Shown here in pieces: positions 52,740 through 64,000 of a stretch of 64,000 nt of DNA. Below the pieces are notes generated by a model. That model did not search any database and was not told the DNA's origin. It worked only from the letters and a program-made list of their open reading frames with translations. This DNA comes from Elysia crispata (taxonomy: Eukaryota > Mollusca > Gastropoda > Plakobranchidae). The number at the start of each line of letters is the position of its first letter. Within the stretch, counting starts at the first letter, position 1. The stretch spans positions 243,085-307,084 of the forward strand of contig JAWDGP010000891.1 of the NCBI GenBank assembly GCA_033675545.1. The letters are read 5' to 3'. The position numbers and the translations under genes were made by a program.

Positions 52740-52984
52740 TGGAAAATGTTCGTCAGCTAAGACCATTAAAGCGATCGTAAAAATTATAAGGTAGGCCTGA
52801 ACCTATCGTTAACATGATCGTTAGTCTAGTTTAAAAAGTCTCCGGTAACCAAGTCTCCCCTAACGATAACCTAACGACATTTCGTTAGCGAAAATTTGTC
52901 TTTTGTATGCGTCGTTAATTTAACGCATGCGTTAGCCACTTAACGACAGCCTAACGATCACGCTAAATTCTTTTGAATACAGAC
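52740..52984. repeat. Right terminal repeat cluster (TAACG / CGTTA words)
   Basis: Dense CGTTA and TAACG words, including TAACGCATGCGTTA (palindromic) near 52921-52934. It ends CTTTTGAATACAGAC, the inverted counterpart of the left end at 47661. Confidence 0.7.
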
Positions 52985-53794
52985 ACACCTACATTCTACT
53001 TTTTCAAATTTTGTCTTCTGAATTAAAAAAAAAATTACTTTGTAGATCTACATATAAATATATCATCATGATGAAGGCTATGTCCAAACAATCGCCTGAG
53101 CGTAAAAGGGCTGTACTTCTACTAGACTTCAAGTATTGCCATCTGTTGTGTCAGGGCGAGTATTGCTACCTTTCAAGTGCAAACACCAGATTCCTTTTTT
53201 ATCTCTAGAATAGAAGTCATGGCTTTGAAAGAAGAATGGAATGACCTGTATTCAGTCTTATGTTTTCCTATGGGCTTGCTGTTTAAGATACTTTTTGTCG
53301 TAGATGGTGATGCCTGAGTCTGCTCTTTTTGATTCCATGATAAATCTTTAGCTTTTAAAAATACATGATAACACAGCTGTTGGGATACATGTAAACTTAG
53401 TTTAAATCTTAGTCCTTCAAGGAGGGTTAAATTTGCACTGCTTAGTTTGTGTTTATGGGTTTCATATAATTTAGACTCATAATTTAGTGTTCTAAGAACC
53501 TTTTCAACAATTGTTCTCGTCACAAATTTGTATCATTATTGATACATGTATAAGCTTTTAAAATTGAGAATATTTTTTTTTATTCCATTCTTTTGTAAAC
53601 GATGATTAATCCAGATGTAAGCTCCTGGGTATATACTATATGATACCTTATCCGCATTTTTATAAATAAATTCAAAATAAGACATGTAAGTAAGTAATGT
53701 TTTGGTGGAATGCTTTTATTTTAAATCTGTGGACACATTGCTGTGTGTTCAAAATGTGATGTAAAGATTAAAAGTTGACAATTGTTGATTTAAA

Positions 53795-53825
<31 letters not shown>

Positions 53826-55317
53826 GGTATAAAGTGTGTAGGATGTAAACAGGCTGCTTGTTTATATGAAATTAATCTGGAAAGATTGTTTTATAAAGGA
53901 TAGAAGAAGCATCAATTGTTTGGAGAAAAGCTCTCAGGTCCAGTGTACTTATGGCCAGACTATTTATAATCAAGGGATCAATGTTGCTTTCGTTTTAGCA
54001 TATAATTATAATATTAAAAAATCTAGTCTTTATGTAAAGATATTTTTATGTGAGGTTTTAACTCAGTCTGTGAGTGTAAAGAGGATCTGTCCAGCTCCAA
54101 ACCCTAGATTAAGATACAAAATAGAGATCTAAATCTACCACAAAGCTCTATTTGAAGCAGCTCATTGCAAACTAGCTAGATAATTCTAGATCTGCATACT
54201 TTAAAGTCTGGGCAACACAGCTAAAACGCCAGCCTCAAATGAGTATTTGTGTGTTGCTCATGAAGCTATGAATATCCCACCTGTTCCTGTAATCATGGGA
54301 TTGCAAGGAGTCCTTTCCTCACCTCTGGCTGATGAAATTACAAAGTCTTAAAACATTCATTCAGCAATAGGTATATTGCAACAAAATATAAAATAAATTT
54401 TCAAGAGTATTTTATAGTCTGAATCCAGTTTTCTGGACCATATTTAAGACTGATATTGAGTTGAAGCCCCAGCAACTTGCCCTAATAGAGGGCACGGCAG
54501 TCCAGAATCTTCTGTGTGAGTATTCTTAAAACACCCTGACATGGCACCTTTGGTGGCCAATGTTGTCTCCATCTCTGGTAGACATTCCTGTAAGATCGCA
54601 GTCTTGTGATTCCTGTGCATTAAGTGGAGAAAAATTTTCTCCTTTTTTCTGGAGGAGAAAATTTAGAAAGTTGCCTCATAGATATCAGCTTGTTAAGTTA
54701 GGATCAATAGCTTTATATGTTAAATTGAAAACAAAAATTGATCATGTTTTAAGAGAAGGGAAGTGAAAGTGAATATTTAATAGTGATAAGGCTTAGATCA
54801 TGGTAAGTAATGGGTTAAAAAATTACAGTCCAGTATGTTTTGATATTTCAAAAGAATATTCAACAAAATTATGATTTTCATCGCATGTTTTCATCTGCTG
54901 ATGCCCTTTTTATTGTTTGTATGATGTATCCGCCTAAATTAATTTGCAAAGATTACATGAATTTAAACTCAAACCACACACCTCTTAATAAAAAAAAAAC
55001 ATTGGAGTTTAGAAGAAAATAGATTTGAAACAACTTAAAGGATGTTAAAAATATGTTTGTGCTACCCCAACTGTGGATTAAAAAAAAATTATGATTGAGC
55101 CAAATGGACCATATGATCAACAATAATAAATCTTTTAATAATTGACCTGATAGATTCAAAGCTTTCCAAATTTAATCACAATTAACCACTGTTTACAATA
55201 ATGAACGAAGTGAAAATTTGCTGTAAAAAGATGTTATTACATCCCCACTGCTCTCTCTGCTGCAACAAATGAAGTTCTCATGCTCCTTAAATGAGCTATT
55301 TAAATATAAAAAATAAG
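52985..55317. other. Intergenic, no gene recognised
   Basis: It contains a poly(T) run at about 53797-53818 and a 116-codon minus-strand frame (53173-53523) with no recognised domain. No splice-consistent coding chain was seen. Confidence 0.5.
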
Positions 55318-55641
55318 CTAAACTCTCACCCTGCTCCGTCTCACACTTGCAATTGCACACACCTTCCCCAAAATGGCACCAACAGCCAGAAACATAGGCT
55401 TAAAAGAGGCTGCATGTTGATTCTTTATCACTTTGTCATATGAAGTATAAATCACAATGATTGATGAGCTTACTTCAAACATAAGAAACTGGAATGCTGA
55501 CTGATGCCCTTCAACCTGTTCCCACCTCCTCCCAAGGTCTGCGTCAAATGGGATTGGCAACACAAATACAAACAAGTAATATCCAACATCATTGTTGGAG
55601 CCCCCAGAATAAGCACATTTCTGCAGAAACCCTCTAAACAT
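55318..55641 (-). CDS. Unrecognised 107-codon open frame (doubtful)
   Basis: The minus-strand frame has a balanced amino-acid mix, with FDADLGRRWEQVEGHQSAFQ and KNQHAASFKPMFLAVGAILG, unlike the low-complexity frames elsewhere. I cannot assign it to a family. It may be a fragment of a gene or an old element. A GTAAGC inside it could be a splice donor, but no partner exon was found. Confidence 0.25.
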   Translation of the reverse strand: MFRGFLQKCAYSGGSNNDVGYYLFVFVLPIPFDADLGRRWEQVEGHQSAFQFLMFEVSSSIIVIYTSYDKVIKNQHAASFKPMFLAVGAILGKVCAIASVRRSRVRV

Positions 55642-55949
55642 ATTTTCTCAAAGGCTTAATTTTTTTGCCATGGTAATTATATTTTTTAAGGAATTCAAGA
55701 TATTTTTGCCTTATTCTACATTAATGTGGTATCCATGAATTTGTTATTTGGAGCATATTTCATGGTGAATATGTTTAGTGTGAGAGAATAGAGCAAGTTT
55801 GAATTTCCCTGTGCCTGCTGCTGATCTGGTCAAAATGGACCGCAGTAAGCTCTACTGAGAAATCCATGCAATTTTCTCTGACCAGTGTACAGTTGGCCTT
55901 GAAAGAACAATGGGAACTCTCTTTCTCTCCCTCTTTCTCTCTTTCTCAT

Positions 55950-55980
<31 letters not shown>

Positions 55981-56725
55981 CTCTCTCTGATCCTTTTTTT
56001 TTAGAGCCTGGTATCATGTCACGAAGATGACAACCTTGGAGTGGGTGACAACTGTCTTGTTGCCTTTATTTACTGCCCCTGAATTAATAGAGCAGGCAAG
56101 TGTCAATCATCAATGTCCATCCTTTTCACATATCCAAAGTCAAGTCCTGGGTCTCCTCTTTATGCAGCCTAGTTCAGATTTTGCCCTTAACTTTATGCAC
56201 TCTGGCAAGGCTAATGGATCATAGCAGGGAAACATCTCAGAGGTTAGATGAGAGACTGTCCTGTTGATGATTGAAAATAACTATCATAAAATCAGAATGA
56301 TTTGTCCTTCCCGGTGCTAATTATATGCAAAGACCTGCTGTTGATAGAAAGGACTTGAGCTTTTACTCCATGCCTTGAACCTTACCTTTCCCTGCTTGCC
56401 ATCTCTGCATCTTCCAGCAACATGCGTCTATTGTGATCTTATAGAACTGATTAAGTTGCAATTTAGTAAATTGCTTGCAAAATATTTTATAAATTGTCAA
56501 TAAAAACACATATATACAGTGTCAATTATCTTTGGGAGAAGGAGAAAAATGTAGAGAGATAAATGAGAAAAAAAAATTGTTTTGGATATTTTCCTCTGGT
56601 CTATGCCATTGAGAAGTAGATTAGAAAAGCAGCCTCATTTGTTTGATCTTCAAAAAGAATCATCGTGTGGCATCTAGAACATGAACATTTACAACAAGTT
56701 AACATTTTTTTTTTATGATTTTCAG
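55642..56725. other. Upstream region of MCCC1
   Basis: It holds a CT-rich run near 55921-55989. The AG acceptor just before the MCCC1 start codon implies that a non-coding first exon lies somewhere upstream, but I could not locate it or a promoter. Confidence 0.4.
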
Positions 56726-56789
56726 AAAGAATGTCTAAACTATTTACCCACCATTCATCCCTCCCAAACATTTTGAGGAGTTTCTTGAG
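56726..56789 (+). CDS. MCCC1: MCCC1 exon with start codon (mitochondrial presequence)
   Basis: The acceptor TTTTCAG precedes AAAGA and the ATG at 56731. Coding 56731-56789 is phase 0 to 2 and encodes [19 protein letters not shown]. The basic, Ser-rich, acid-free sequence is typical of matrix targeting. This ATG is chosen because the frame joins perfectly to the next two exons. The donor is GTGAGA. Confidence 0.8.
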
Positions 56790-57394
56790 GTGAGAATTTT
56801 AAATTCACACATTTTTTTTTTAATTGTCAACCATTCAAAAGGCATTTCTTAAGCTTGAATAATGATTCATGTGGTGAATAAAAACAAGCAATAATTTTAA
56901 ATGATTAAGATTTTTATACTGTTTTAAAGTTTAATATTTTAAAATATCCAGAAAAAGTAATACACTTTTGAGTAAACATGTATCATCTGTTTTCTTTTAC
57001 AAGAAAAGAAAAATGCATCAATTAACATATTAAAGAATATTTTAATATTAAATTTATGTTTGTTTTTTTTTCAGACCAATTGCATTACATTGGACAAGAT
57101 GGACTTCAAATGGTAAGGTCTGCATTGTAATCAAAGGATATCAAGCTATGTTATTTATTTCTGGTACCATAAATTTTATGGAATTATTATTTACCCATGT
57201 CTAGAGGTTATATTTTTTTTTTATAAATGTTTATGTATATTAATTTATAGATACACTTATTTATAGCATAGTTACCACAGATTGATTTTCTAACTTCTGC
57301 TTTCAAATACATATGCAGTAGCTCTAATGCTTCTTTTAATTTTTAATAATGAAAGGAAAAAGATTAAAATGATTGAAAATGATTTAAATGATTA

Positions 57395-57463
<69 letters not shown>

Positions 57464-60400
57464 TAATGCTTTAATTTACTGTATATACTGCTGAAGCTGT
57501 TGTTATCACCTTTATAGTTTATCAGTGGTCTCTCCAGCATGGTAAACCTTCACTTTATTTATATCTCCCAGCATCTGCATCGGCCAAGCCAATAGACAAG
57601 GTCCTGATTGCCAACCGTGGAGAGATAGCCTGCAGAGTGATGCGAACAGCTCGACGGCTTGGAATCAGAAGTGTGGCAGTCTACAGTGAAGCAGATAGAC
57701 ACTCACTGCATGTGGCCACGGTAAGGCTTTGTGATGAGCCAGTAATTTTTTTTTTTATTACTCTCTTAAAGTAAGGATATATGTCTCTATGCCAAGGAAA
57801 GAATCTGAAATAAATTAGCTTTCACTTTTTATAACCCGGAATCCTATTTTGAAATTAATTAAATAGCAGACTTAAAAAGATCTAAGGCATCTTTCCCTTT
57901 GCATTGACAATGAGATAGACAAACATAGAATACAACCAAGCTTTTTTTCTTTCTAACATGAACAGTTCTAGCAGAGCTGACCGTTTTGTGTTCTTGATTA
58001 CTGTAGTAAGTAAATAAGACCTAAATTATTTTAATGTGAGTAAAAGCAAAGTCCCCTCAAGTAGAATAAAAGGGCATAGAAATCTAAGAACATTTTCCCT
58101 GAAATTTTTTTTCCACAGGCAGATGAAGCCTACTATATTGGTCCTGCTGCAGCCTCAGAGAGTTATCTGAGACAAGACAAAATCCTGGACGTTGCTAAGA
58201 AATCAGGAGCTCAGGTGATTAAGCAATAATTCTAAAGTTTGTTTTAAAAATTCTCAAGTCTCTCATTTTTTTCCACAACAATTGAGAAAGTAATGTTTGT
58301 GCTTGAAAACAACAGTTTTTTAATCCTATGAGTGCTTGCGAGTTAAGTGATCACTAACGAAACAAAGTATAATCTGAAAAGAAAAGAGAATACTATCATG
58401 TTTATTATCATTGCACAAAACAAGCTGCACATCCCATACTTCTTTTTGTTACAGATGCAGGCTATAAGAAACTTAAAGAGTTTGCCTTCCATCTTTTCAA
58501 TGTCGAAATGATTTGTTTTGTATGATTGGGCCCATCCTATCTAGTCGAGGAAACTGAGAGAATAAATTGAAATACCACAGCTCTCTGTTCATGCTGAACA
58601 TTGGATCATAGCTTTCAGGCTTCTACAGTGTTGCTAGTTCAGCTACTTTTTTAAAGTGTTTTTTCTCCAATTTGAGCTTTAATCAAACCTTTCATCCATA
58701 TATCCATCAGGTTTACAATGAAATCCTTGTTGGTGAAAATTATTTTATATTTTCAAAACTTGATTGACCAGGCTATTCATCCAGGCTATGGCTTCTTGTC
58801 ACTGAGAATGTTGGAGGTTTGCTGAGGCTTGTGAGAGAGAAGAACATTACGTTCATTGGTCCTCCGGCTTCCCCTTCTATCAGAGACATGGGGATCAAAA
58901 GTACATCCAAACACATCATGTCTGACGAGGGAGTGCCCATTATTGAGGGTTATCATGGAGAGGATCAGTCAGACGAGAAGCGCTTCCAAGTCTGAGGCAC
59001 GACGTATCGGATATCCCATCATGATTAAAGCTGTGTGAGAGGTGGTGGAGGCAAAGGTATGTGTTCTATAGTGATTCAGTTAAGGAATTTTTAAAAACTG
59101 CATCTAGTTTATGCAATAAAGAAAAATGTTTCAATGATGCAAGGCTGTCAATACTGCTTACTGCTTGCACAAACCCCACATGAATTGGAATTACTAAAAG
59201 ATGGAGGATTTTCCAGCACTGAGAATAGAACTCCTGTTGAAGTGAAGATGACAGAATACCTTAATGTGATTGTACTCTCAATGCGTTTGAGGAAGTGAAA
59301 TCATTGCACGTAATCACTTTAGGCGAAAATGTTTGTTTTTCTAAATGGAGTTATTGTTAGATAATCCTGATTTTTCGACAGATATAGGGGATTAGTTGCA
59401 AATAAGAAATTGTGTAGGAGGATTGAAAATTATATGAAAAGTAAATACCTGGAAAAATGTTAAAAACTGATTAAAAGTGATAAGAAACGTCTAGTGATGT
59501 TTACGTACAAGGTATTGTTGGCACTACTTTTGCAAGCCCTTAAAAGGAAACTGGTCCATATTATGTCTGTCAATGCTTATTCGTTTTATTCTTCCTTTAT
59601 ATTACAGGGTATGAGGATCGCTGCTATGCAGACGGAGGCAGACTTTGGCTACTCAGCTGGAGTCTGCAAAAACTGAAGCTATGAAAGCTTTTGGTGAATC
59701 CAAAGTCATGCTATGGAAAAATATGTTGTCAAAACTCTAGGTTAGTCTGACAGACATTGATCAAAGCATGAAAAAATGAGTGTACTTCTCTTTCTTCACT
59801 TTACATTTTTTTTTATCATCAATACATAGTAATGGTAAAATTCACTATAAATTTTGATGTTGGTATCACAAAATTGTGTATAATCAGATATTTTTTTCAA
59901 AAACTTTTAGTGGATTGTTAATAAAATTACAAATTCTTACAAAAGATTTTATTTGCTTTACCTCATGAGTTCTTTCTTGTAATAATTTCTTTTTAACTTC
60001 TATTTGAAGCACCAGCTTTTTTTATACAAAACAGTAGCTTGATATATCTTCTTGGTGGATTTTCTACTATATCAAATGGTTTGAATGTTAGGTATATTTT
60101 AATTTTTTAATAAAAAAAAATAGTTGTAGTAGAAATATTGCAGGTATTTAAAACATGCAAGCTTGAATCATCATCTTTTGTGAACAATGTGAAACACTTA
60201 TTGGTTATGATATTAGGGGGTAATAATTTATTTATAACTTTTGTTTCACATTTTGATTTTAAAACTCAAAGCCAGTTTACAATTTGTGAATTTTGAAAAC
60301 ATGCAGTTGTGTTCCTTTGATTAATGTACCCACAAATTGTCATTTGATTTAAATCTTCACTGGCAGAAAATGAAAAGGAGAGAAGGTAGAAGACTGGCTT

Positions 60401-61391
60401 AGAGTAAAAAAATATATCTAAGCAGAAAATTTCTGAATATAACCATATTCATCACGCAGTGTATTGTCTTTTGTTTCAGGCATGTGGAGGTGCAAGTGTT
60501 GGTGATCGCCATGGTAACCACTTGTGTACCTGTTTGCTTGAAGCCGAGACTGCAGTGTGCAGAGGCGGCACCAAAATTATAGAAGAAGCTCCTGCTGTAA
60601 GATGCTCAACTTTTTTTCATGCGTTCTAAACACCAGCACTTGTCTTGCTTTTTTTCTTTTTTTTGCTTCTTCATTTTGGCTACGTAAGGTCTCTCTGCCG
60701 AGTCTGAAAATGTTCTAATCTCAATCATGTTTGTACTAAAACAGATGCCATGAGGTATGTGGCTGACTAAACAATCATTTTTAAGATTGCATTCTATAGA
60801 ACCTGAGATAACTTTGAGGGGAAGGGTCTATTTGAAATAAAGTTATCTAAAAAAAAAAACTATCTGTTGGATTTTATTTTTTATTTAAAGTAAACTAATC
60901 TGCATTTGCAACTATTTACTTTTGCTGGTGAATGAATAGAAAATGAGATTTTACAGAGTCCCTAATGAAACATGACATGTGTTGATGTGTAGAAAAGAAA
61001 AAGGAGGATGTATATGTGTATCCCAAGTTTAAATAATTTCGATGTTGGAGACAAATAGGCTTCAGAGATCAGTGTAAGAAAGTTGAATGTCAAAAGGGAA
61101 AAAACTGAAATGAGAAAATGGATTTCTTTTGAGGTTTTTAATTTTTCTTTTAAATTAAAGTGAAAATATAATACTTGATCTAAAACAAAAACTGTTTGTG
61201 TCTCAGTACTGTATTCATATTTATCTGACTCGCTAGGGAAGTTTCAGAAAAAATGCTTTGAGACAATAGATTTAGGATACCTCATTACTTTCACGTATAT
61301 GTTTTGCAGTTTTAAATTCATGCAATAGCTTAAAATATATGAAACAAAATTATTTTTATAAAAATTATCTTTTTGTCTCAATAATTTATAA

Positions 61392-61438
<47 letters not shown>

Positions 61439-63785
61439 TTTGTTTATTTATTTATTTAAAAAAATTTTTTTTTTATCTTTTGTTCAGCCTGGTCTGACAG
61501 ATGAAGTTCGTAGAAGTATTGGTGAGGCTGCAGTTCGAGCAGCAAAAGCTGTTGATTATGTTGGAACAGGTGAGTCATGGCTAAAATCACAATTTTTGAA
61601 TTGACATTTAATAATCTCATTTTATTTTAATCTAAAAAGAAAAGAAAGCACAACACAAATAGATAATTGGATAAAATATTTCCCTTACTGCAGGTGCACA
61701 TTGATTTCTAAATTTATGGGCCCAAACATGTGAAAAGAGAAAGCATCCTCTGAAATTTAGTGTTAACCATTGATACCTTTTTCTGACTTGTACTAGCTTT
61801 CTGAATGCCATTACATTTCCTGCCTGAAAACTATCATGAAACTATTTTGTAATGCTGAATTGACTAAAAATGTGTTTATTGTAATACATATATATGGAAT
61901 TTTGAAGACGGGGTGCATATTTCAATAATTATTTGGATGGTTCTCACAAGTTACTGTTTTTCTTTTTACAAATCACAAGGGCACTGTTGAGAGACATGGA
62001 CCGAACCTCCAGATTTATTTTATGGAGATGAATACGCGTCTGCAGGTGGAGCATCCAGTGACAGAAATGATTAGGGACTGATCTGGTTGAATGGCAACTC
62101 AGGGTAGGTGTAGGATTGTTTGTTCTTCTACTGCAGGATCAATCAGTTCAATCCTTGATTATTCAGCCATTTGAACAATGTTAAAAGAAGTTTAATTTAC
62201 TATTGCAACATATAGTTTAAGATACAACATTTCAAGTGTTAACATTTTCCTCTCAACAGTTTTGGCCATAAAATTTTCTTTTCTGTGTCTTTGTACAATG
62301 AGAAGACATCCATATTTCTCTAAGTGCACGTTTTTAAGCACACTTTTTTTATATATCAACCTCTTGTTTAAGATAATATAAGATAAGATACTTGATTAAT
62401 TGCAACTTTATTGAGAGGCAAACCTTCGTCATTAGAAACATAGTTTGGTTCTTTTTAACTTCTGTGAAAATAAATGTGAATAACTTAGTTTATTTTCATG
62501 GTAGGGACACAAAAAACAGCCCAGAATCTCAGTCCTGGAGCAGCTTGCAGCAACACAAATCAATTCAAACAATTTAATTTTTTTACAACAGGTTGCTTGA
62601 GTGAACAAATCCCTATGAAACAGGAGGAGATCAAAGTAAAAGGCCATTCGTTTGGAGTGTACGTATCTGCAGCGGAGGATCCAGGCAGTGACTTCATGCC
62701 TGGGGCAGGGCCACTTCAGCACTTGGCCACGCCTCCGCCTGCCTCAGACCTGCGTATAGAGACAGGAGTCAGACAAGGTGAGCCTCTGGCTGTTGGATTC
62801 TTCTAATTTTATAAGTTACTCATTGTAAGCAGAACTTCTGTGTAAAATTTAACTTCCTGAGATGTGACCTTGCCTACAATTTATGTTTGTGGTTCCTTTG
62901 TGTGAGATCTTCATGAGGGTAGTATAAACTAGACTTAAACCTATCAGTGTTGTACCTTTTTTTACTAGCATAAAAAAGAATTACACATGAAAACTTACTT
63001 TGTCTTTTGAGAAGCTGCTTGAACCATGTTAAGTTTTCAAAATACCACAGGTTATAAAAAGAATGCCAATCTTCAAGACAATTTTTTTATATCTATAGGT
63101 AAACTTTTAAATTGCCTTAGTATGAATGTGAAAATTTAGTAACAGGAAACTGATAAATGTGCTGAAAGTCTTGTTATTATTTTTATAGATAAAAATTGTA
63201 CCAAGGATGAAAGTTTTAGATTCTCATACTACATGAGCTTTCTTAGTTGAAAAGATAAAATACAGTTTTAGAATATTAAAATGACATATTTCTTCCCCCG
63301 TCCCCCTTCCCACAACAATTTTTCAATTATTTCCCCTTATTGACTTTGCTCCAACTGCAAGGAGACTTTGAAACATATATTCAGTGAGGAAATTCATGTT
63401 ACACAGGCTTAGTCTGAACTCTTTGCAACATGTTACTCATTTACTTATTCTACTTGTAGACACTAAGGATACAAGGGTGCGTGAGATATATTGTTAAACA
63501 AAAAAGTTTAGAACTCCAAAAAAGCCTGCTGCCACAGCCATTTTTCTCCCAGGAGCATTAAACCTTTTTACAGTAAACTCCTGTTCTGAGGAGCAATGCA
63601 TTGAGAAATAATGTGACAGTTCATTTTTTTTTTTGTTCCTTGGCAAGGTGATGAAGTTTCCGTCCACTACGACCCAATGATTGCCAAACTGGTAGTGTGG
63701 TCAGACAACAGGAGCTCTGCTCTACTGGCACAGCACACTAGCTGCTCTAAGAGACTACCATGTATATTTGCATCCATCACTGTGT
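56731..63785 (+). CDS. MCCC1: MCCC1, 3-methylcrotonyl-CoA carboxylase alpha subunit (3' partial, many frameshifts)
   Basis: Biotin-dependent mitochondrial enzyme subunit of leucine breakdown. It carboxylates biotin with ATP and bicarbonate, and the beta subunit MCCC2 then transfers the carboxyl group to 3-methylcrotonyl-CoA (established knowledge). Eleven exon-like blocks are colinear with the family. Visible motifs are a presequence ([10 protein letters not shown]...ILRSFLRP, no acidic residues), [26 protein letters not shown], the ATP-grasp loop [18 protein letters not shown]-like sequence, [16 protein letters not shown] and [18 protein letters not shown]. Exons 1-4 (114 codons) and 8 are clean. 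Blocks 5-7 and 9-11 carry about fifteen small indels. The biotin-carrier half lies beyond the window. PCCA or PC are alternatives, but the sequence around MGIKSTSK and GYHGEDQSD is MCCC1-like. Confidence 0.9.
57075..57112 (+). CDS. MCCC1: MCCC1 exon 2 (presequence, continued)
   Basis: 38 nt, phase 2 to 1, encoding [12 protein letters not shown] and continuing into ASASAKP. Only this frame connects exon 1 to the KVLIANRGE exon, supporting the call. The acceptor is TTTTTTCAG and the donor GTAAGG. Confidence 0.8.
57405..57461. repeat. (TA)n microsatellite in MCCC1 intron 2
   Basis: Nearly perfect TA repeat of about 28 units, between exons 2 and 3. Confidence 0.97.
57572..57720 (+). CDS. MCCC1: MCCC1 exon 3 (biotin carboxylase N-terminus)
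   Basis: 149 nt, phase 1 to 0. It encodes [20 protein letters not shown] then [20 protein letters not shown], the hallmark start of biotin carboxylases. No disruption. The acceptor is CTCCCAG and the donor GTAAGG. Confidence 0.96.
58119..58214 (+). CDS. MCCC1: MCCC1 exon 4
   Basis: 96 nt, 32 codons. It encodes [20 protein letters not shown] then [12 protein letters not shown], aligning with [32 protein letters not shown]. No disruption. Confidence 0.96.
58772..59056 (+). CDS. MCCC1: MCCC1 exon 5 block (frameshifted)
   Basis: Begins [10 protein letters not shown], then shifts frame. Family-like pieces appear in turn in other frames: [51 protein letters not shown] and RGGGGK. Breaks fall near 58802, 58811-58817, 58840, 58985 and 59036. 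The first in-frame stop is TGA at 58823-58825. The exon ends GCAAAG before GTATGT. Confidence 0.85.
59608..59740 (+). CDS. MCCC1: MCCC1 exon 6 block (frameshifted)
   Basis: Starts [13 protein letters not shown], then needs shifts near 59649, 59713 and 59735 to read [23 protein letters not shown] and the join to RHVEVQV. Splice sites are TATTACAG and GTTAGT. An extra G at the acceptor is also out of phase. Confidence 0.8.
60480..60596 (+). CDS. MCCC1: MCCC1 exon 7 block (frameshifted)
   Basis: Begins HVEVQV. Pieces matching [21 protein letters not shown] and IIEEAPA follow in different frames, with breaks near 60500, 60525, 60537 and 60572. The acceptor is TTGTTTCAG and the donor GTAAGA. Confidence 0.82.
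61400..61435. repeat. (TA)n microsatellite in MCCC1 intron 7
   Basis: About 18 TA units just upstream of exon 8, followed by T-rich sequence. Confidence 0.95.
61488..61569 (+). CDS. MCCC1: MCCC1 exon 8 (intact)
   Basis: 82 nt, phase 0 to 1. It encodes [20 protein letters not shown] then AVDYVGT, matching [28 protein letters not shown]. No disruption. Confidence 0.95.
61980..62103 (+). CDS. MCCC1: MCCC1 exon 9 block (frameshifted)
   Basis: Holds GTVE and [20 protein letters not shown], the biotin-carboxylase signature with the conserved E, N, R and E-H residues, then LVEWQL. Small indels fall near 61980, 61993, 62013, 62075 and 62082. The donor is GTAGGT. Confidence 0.85.
62592..62777 (+). 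CDS. MCCC1: MCCC1 exon 10 block (frameshifted)
   Basis: Reads [17 protein letters not shown], then a disturbed piece where EARIY is expected, then [20 protein letters not shown] and LRIETGVRQ. Breaks are near 62598 and 62660. The acceptor is CAACAG and the donor GTGAGC. Confidence 0.85.
63648..63785 (+). CDS. MCCC1: MCCC1 exon 11 block (end uncertain)
   Basis: Reads [20 protein letters not shown] then NRSSAL, after which a shift near 63730 is needed for the expected ALRDYHV-like piece. The 3' end is approximate because no clear donor was found. The remaining gene lies to the right of the window. Confidence 0.75.
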
Positions 63786-64000
63786 GACTAGCGTGTTCAC
63801 AGCATCGTACAAACTCAAGAAAAATAAAATGAACAATATTTTAAATTAAGCTGCGGTTAAAATTGACGTAAAATAAAGTTGACAAAAATAGAACTTATTT
63901 TAATATGCCTAATATACCTTAAAGTATATTTAAATTTGTTGAAACTGCAAAAAGATGTTGGCACAACTACATTAAGATCAGTTTCATAATGGATGCATTT
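63786..64000. other. Right edge, probably MCCC1 intron
   Basis: AT-rich sequence with no recognised coding content. Confidence 0.4.

Noticed and set aside
53173..53523. 116-codon minus-strand frame
   Set aside because: No domain or motif recognised and it lies in repeat-rich intergenic DNA. Left as non-coding pending a homology search.

Overview
The window is animal nuclear DNA: AT-rich, intron-dense, full of microsatellites and short tandem repeats, with no bacterial-style operons. The protein matches and gene structure fit an invertebrate. The long (CT)n/(GA)n tracts and frequent TAGATCTAGATCT-like words suggest a mollusc, perhaps a gastropod snail, but the species is an inference and is not proven by the sequence. 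Both recognised genes lie on the + strand.

1-39.4 kb: the 3' three quarters of PI4KA, phosphatidylinositol 4-kinase III alpha, the kinase that makes the plasma-membrane PI4P pool. I could place 36 coding exons between 697 and 38309. They join in one uninterrupted frame of 1500 residues with GT-AG introns throughout and end in the family's typical DMxQYYQNxIPY tail. The first ~600 residues, compared with the ~2100-residue human protein, lie upstream of the window. The introns hold a 19-copy 25-bp minisatellite, a candidate 1.2-kb inverted-repeat element, 52-bp and 42-bp tandem arrays, long CT/GA tracts, and a four-fold duplicated 3' splice site whose last copy is the real exon start. Two extra splice-bounded segments could be alternative exons: a 42-nt in-frame cassette and a 25-nt frame-shifting microexon.

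39.4-56.7 kb: intergenic, with no gene I can recognise. It holds tandem and microsatellite repeats and a possible ~5.3-kb DNA transposon at 47661-52984. That element is bounded by inverted GTATTCAAAAGA ends with dense TAACG/CGTTA subterminal motifs, and contains a large tandem duplication and a GA/CT inverted microsatellite pair.

56.7-64.0 kb: the 5' half of MCCC1, the biotin-carboxylase (alpha) subunit of mitochondrial 3-methylcrotonyl-CoA carboxylase of leucine breakdown. Exons 1-4 and 8 are clean and include a mitochondrial presequence. Exons 5-7 and 9-11 carry many small indels and stops although the protein stays highly conserved in the right pieces. Assembly or read indels are more likely than an old pseudogene. 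The gene runs off the right edge.

The two genes have unrelated jobs (membrane phosphoinositide synthesis and mitochondrial amino-acid catabolism) and are simply neighbours. No RNA gene, reverse transcriptase, intact transposase, CRISPR array or viral gene was seen.
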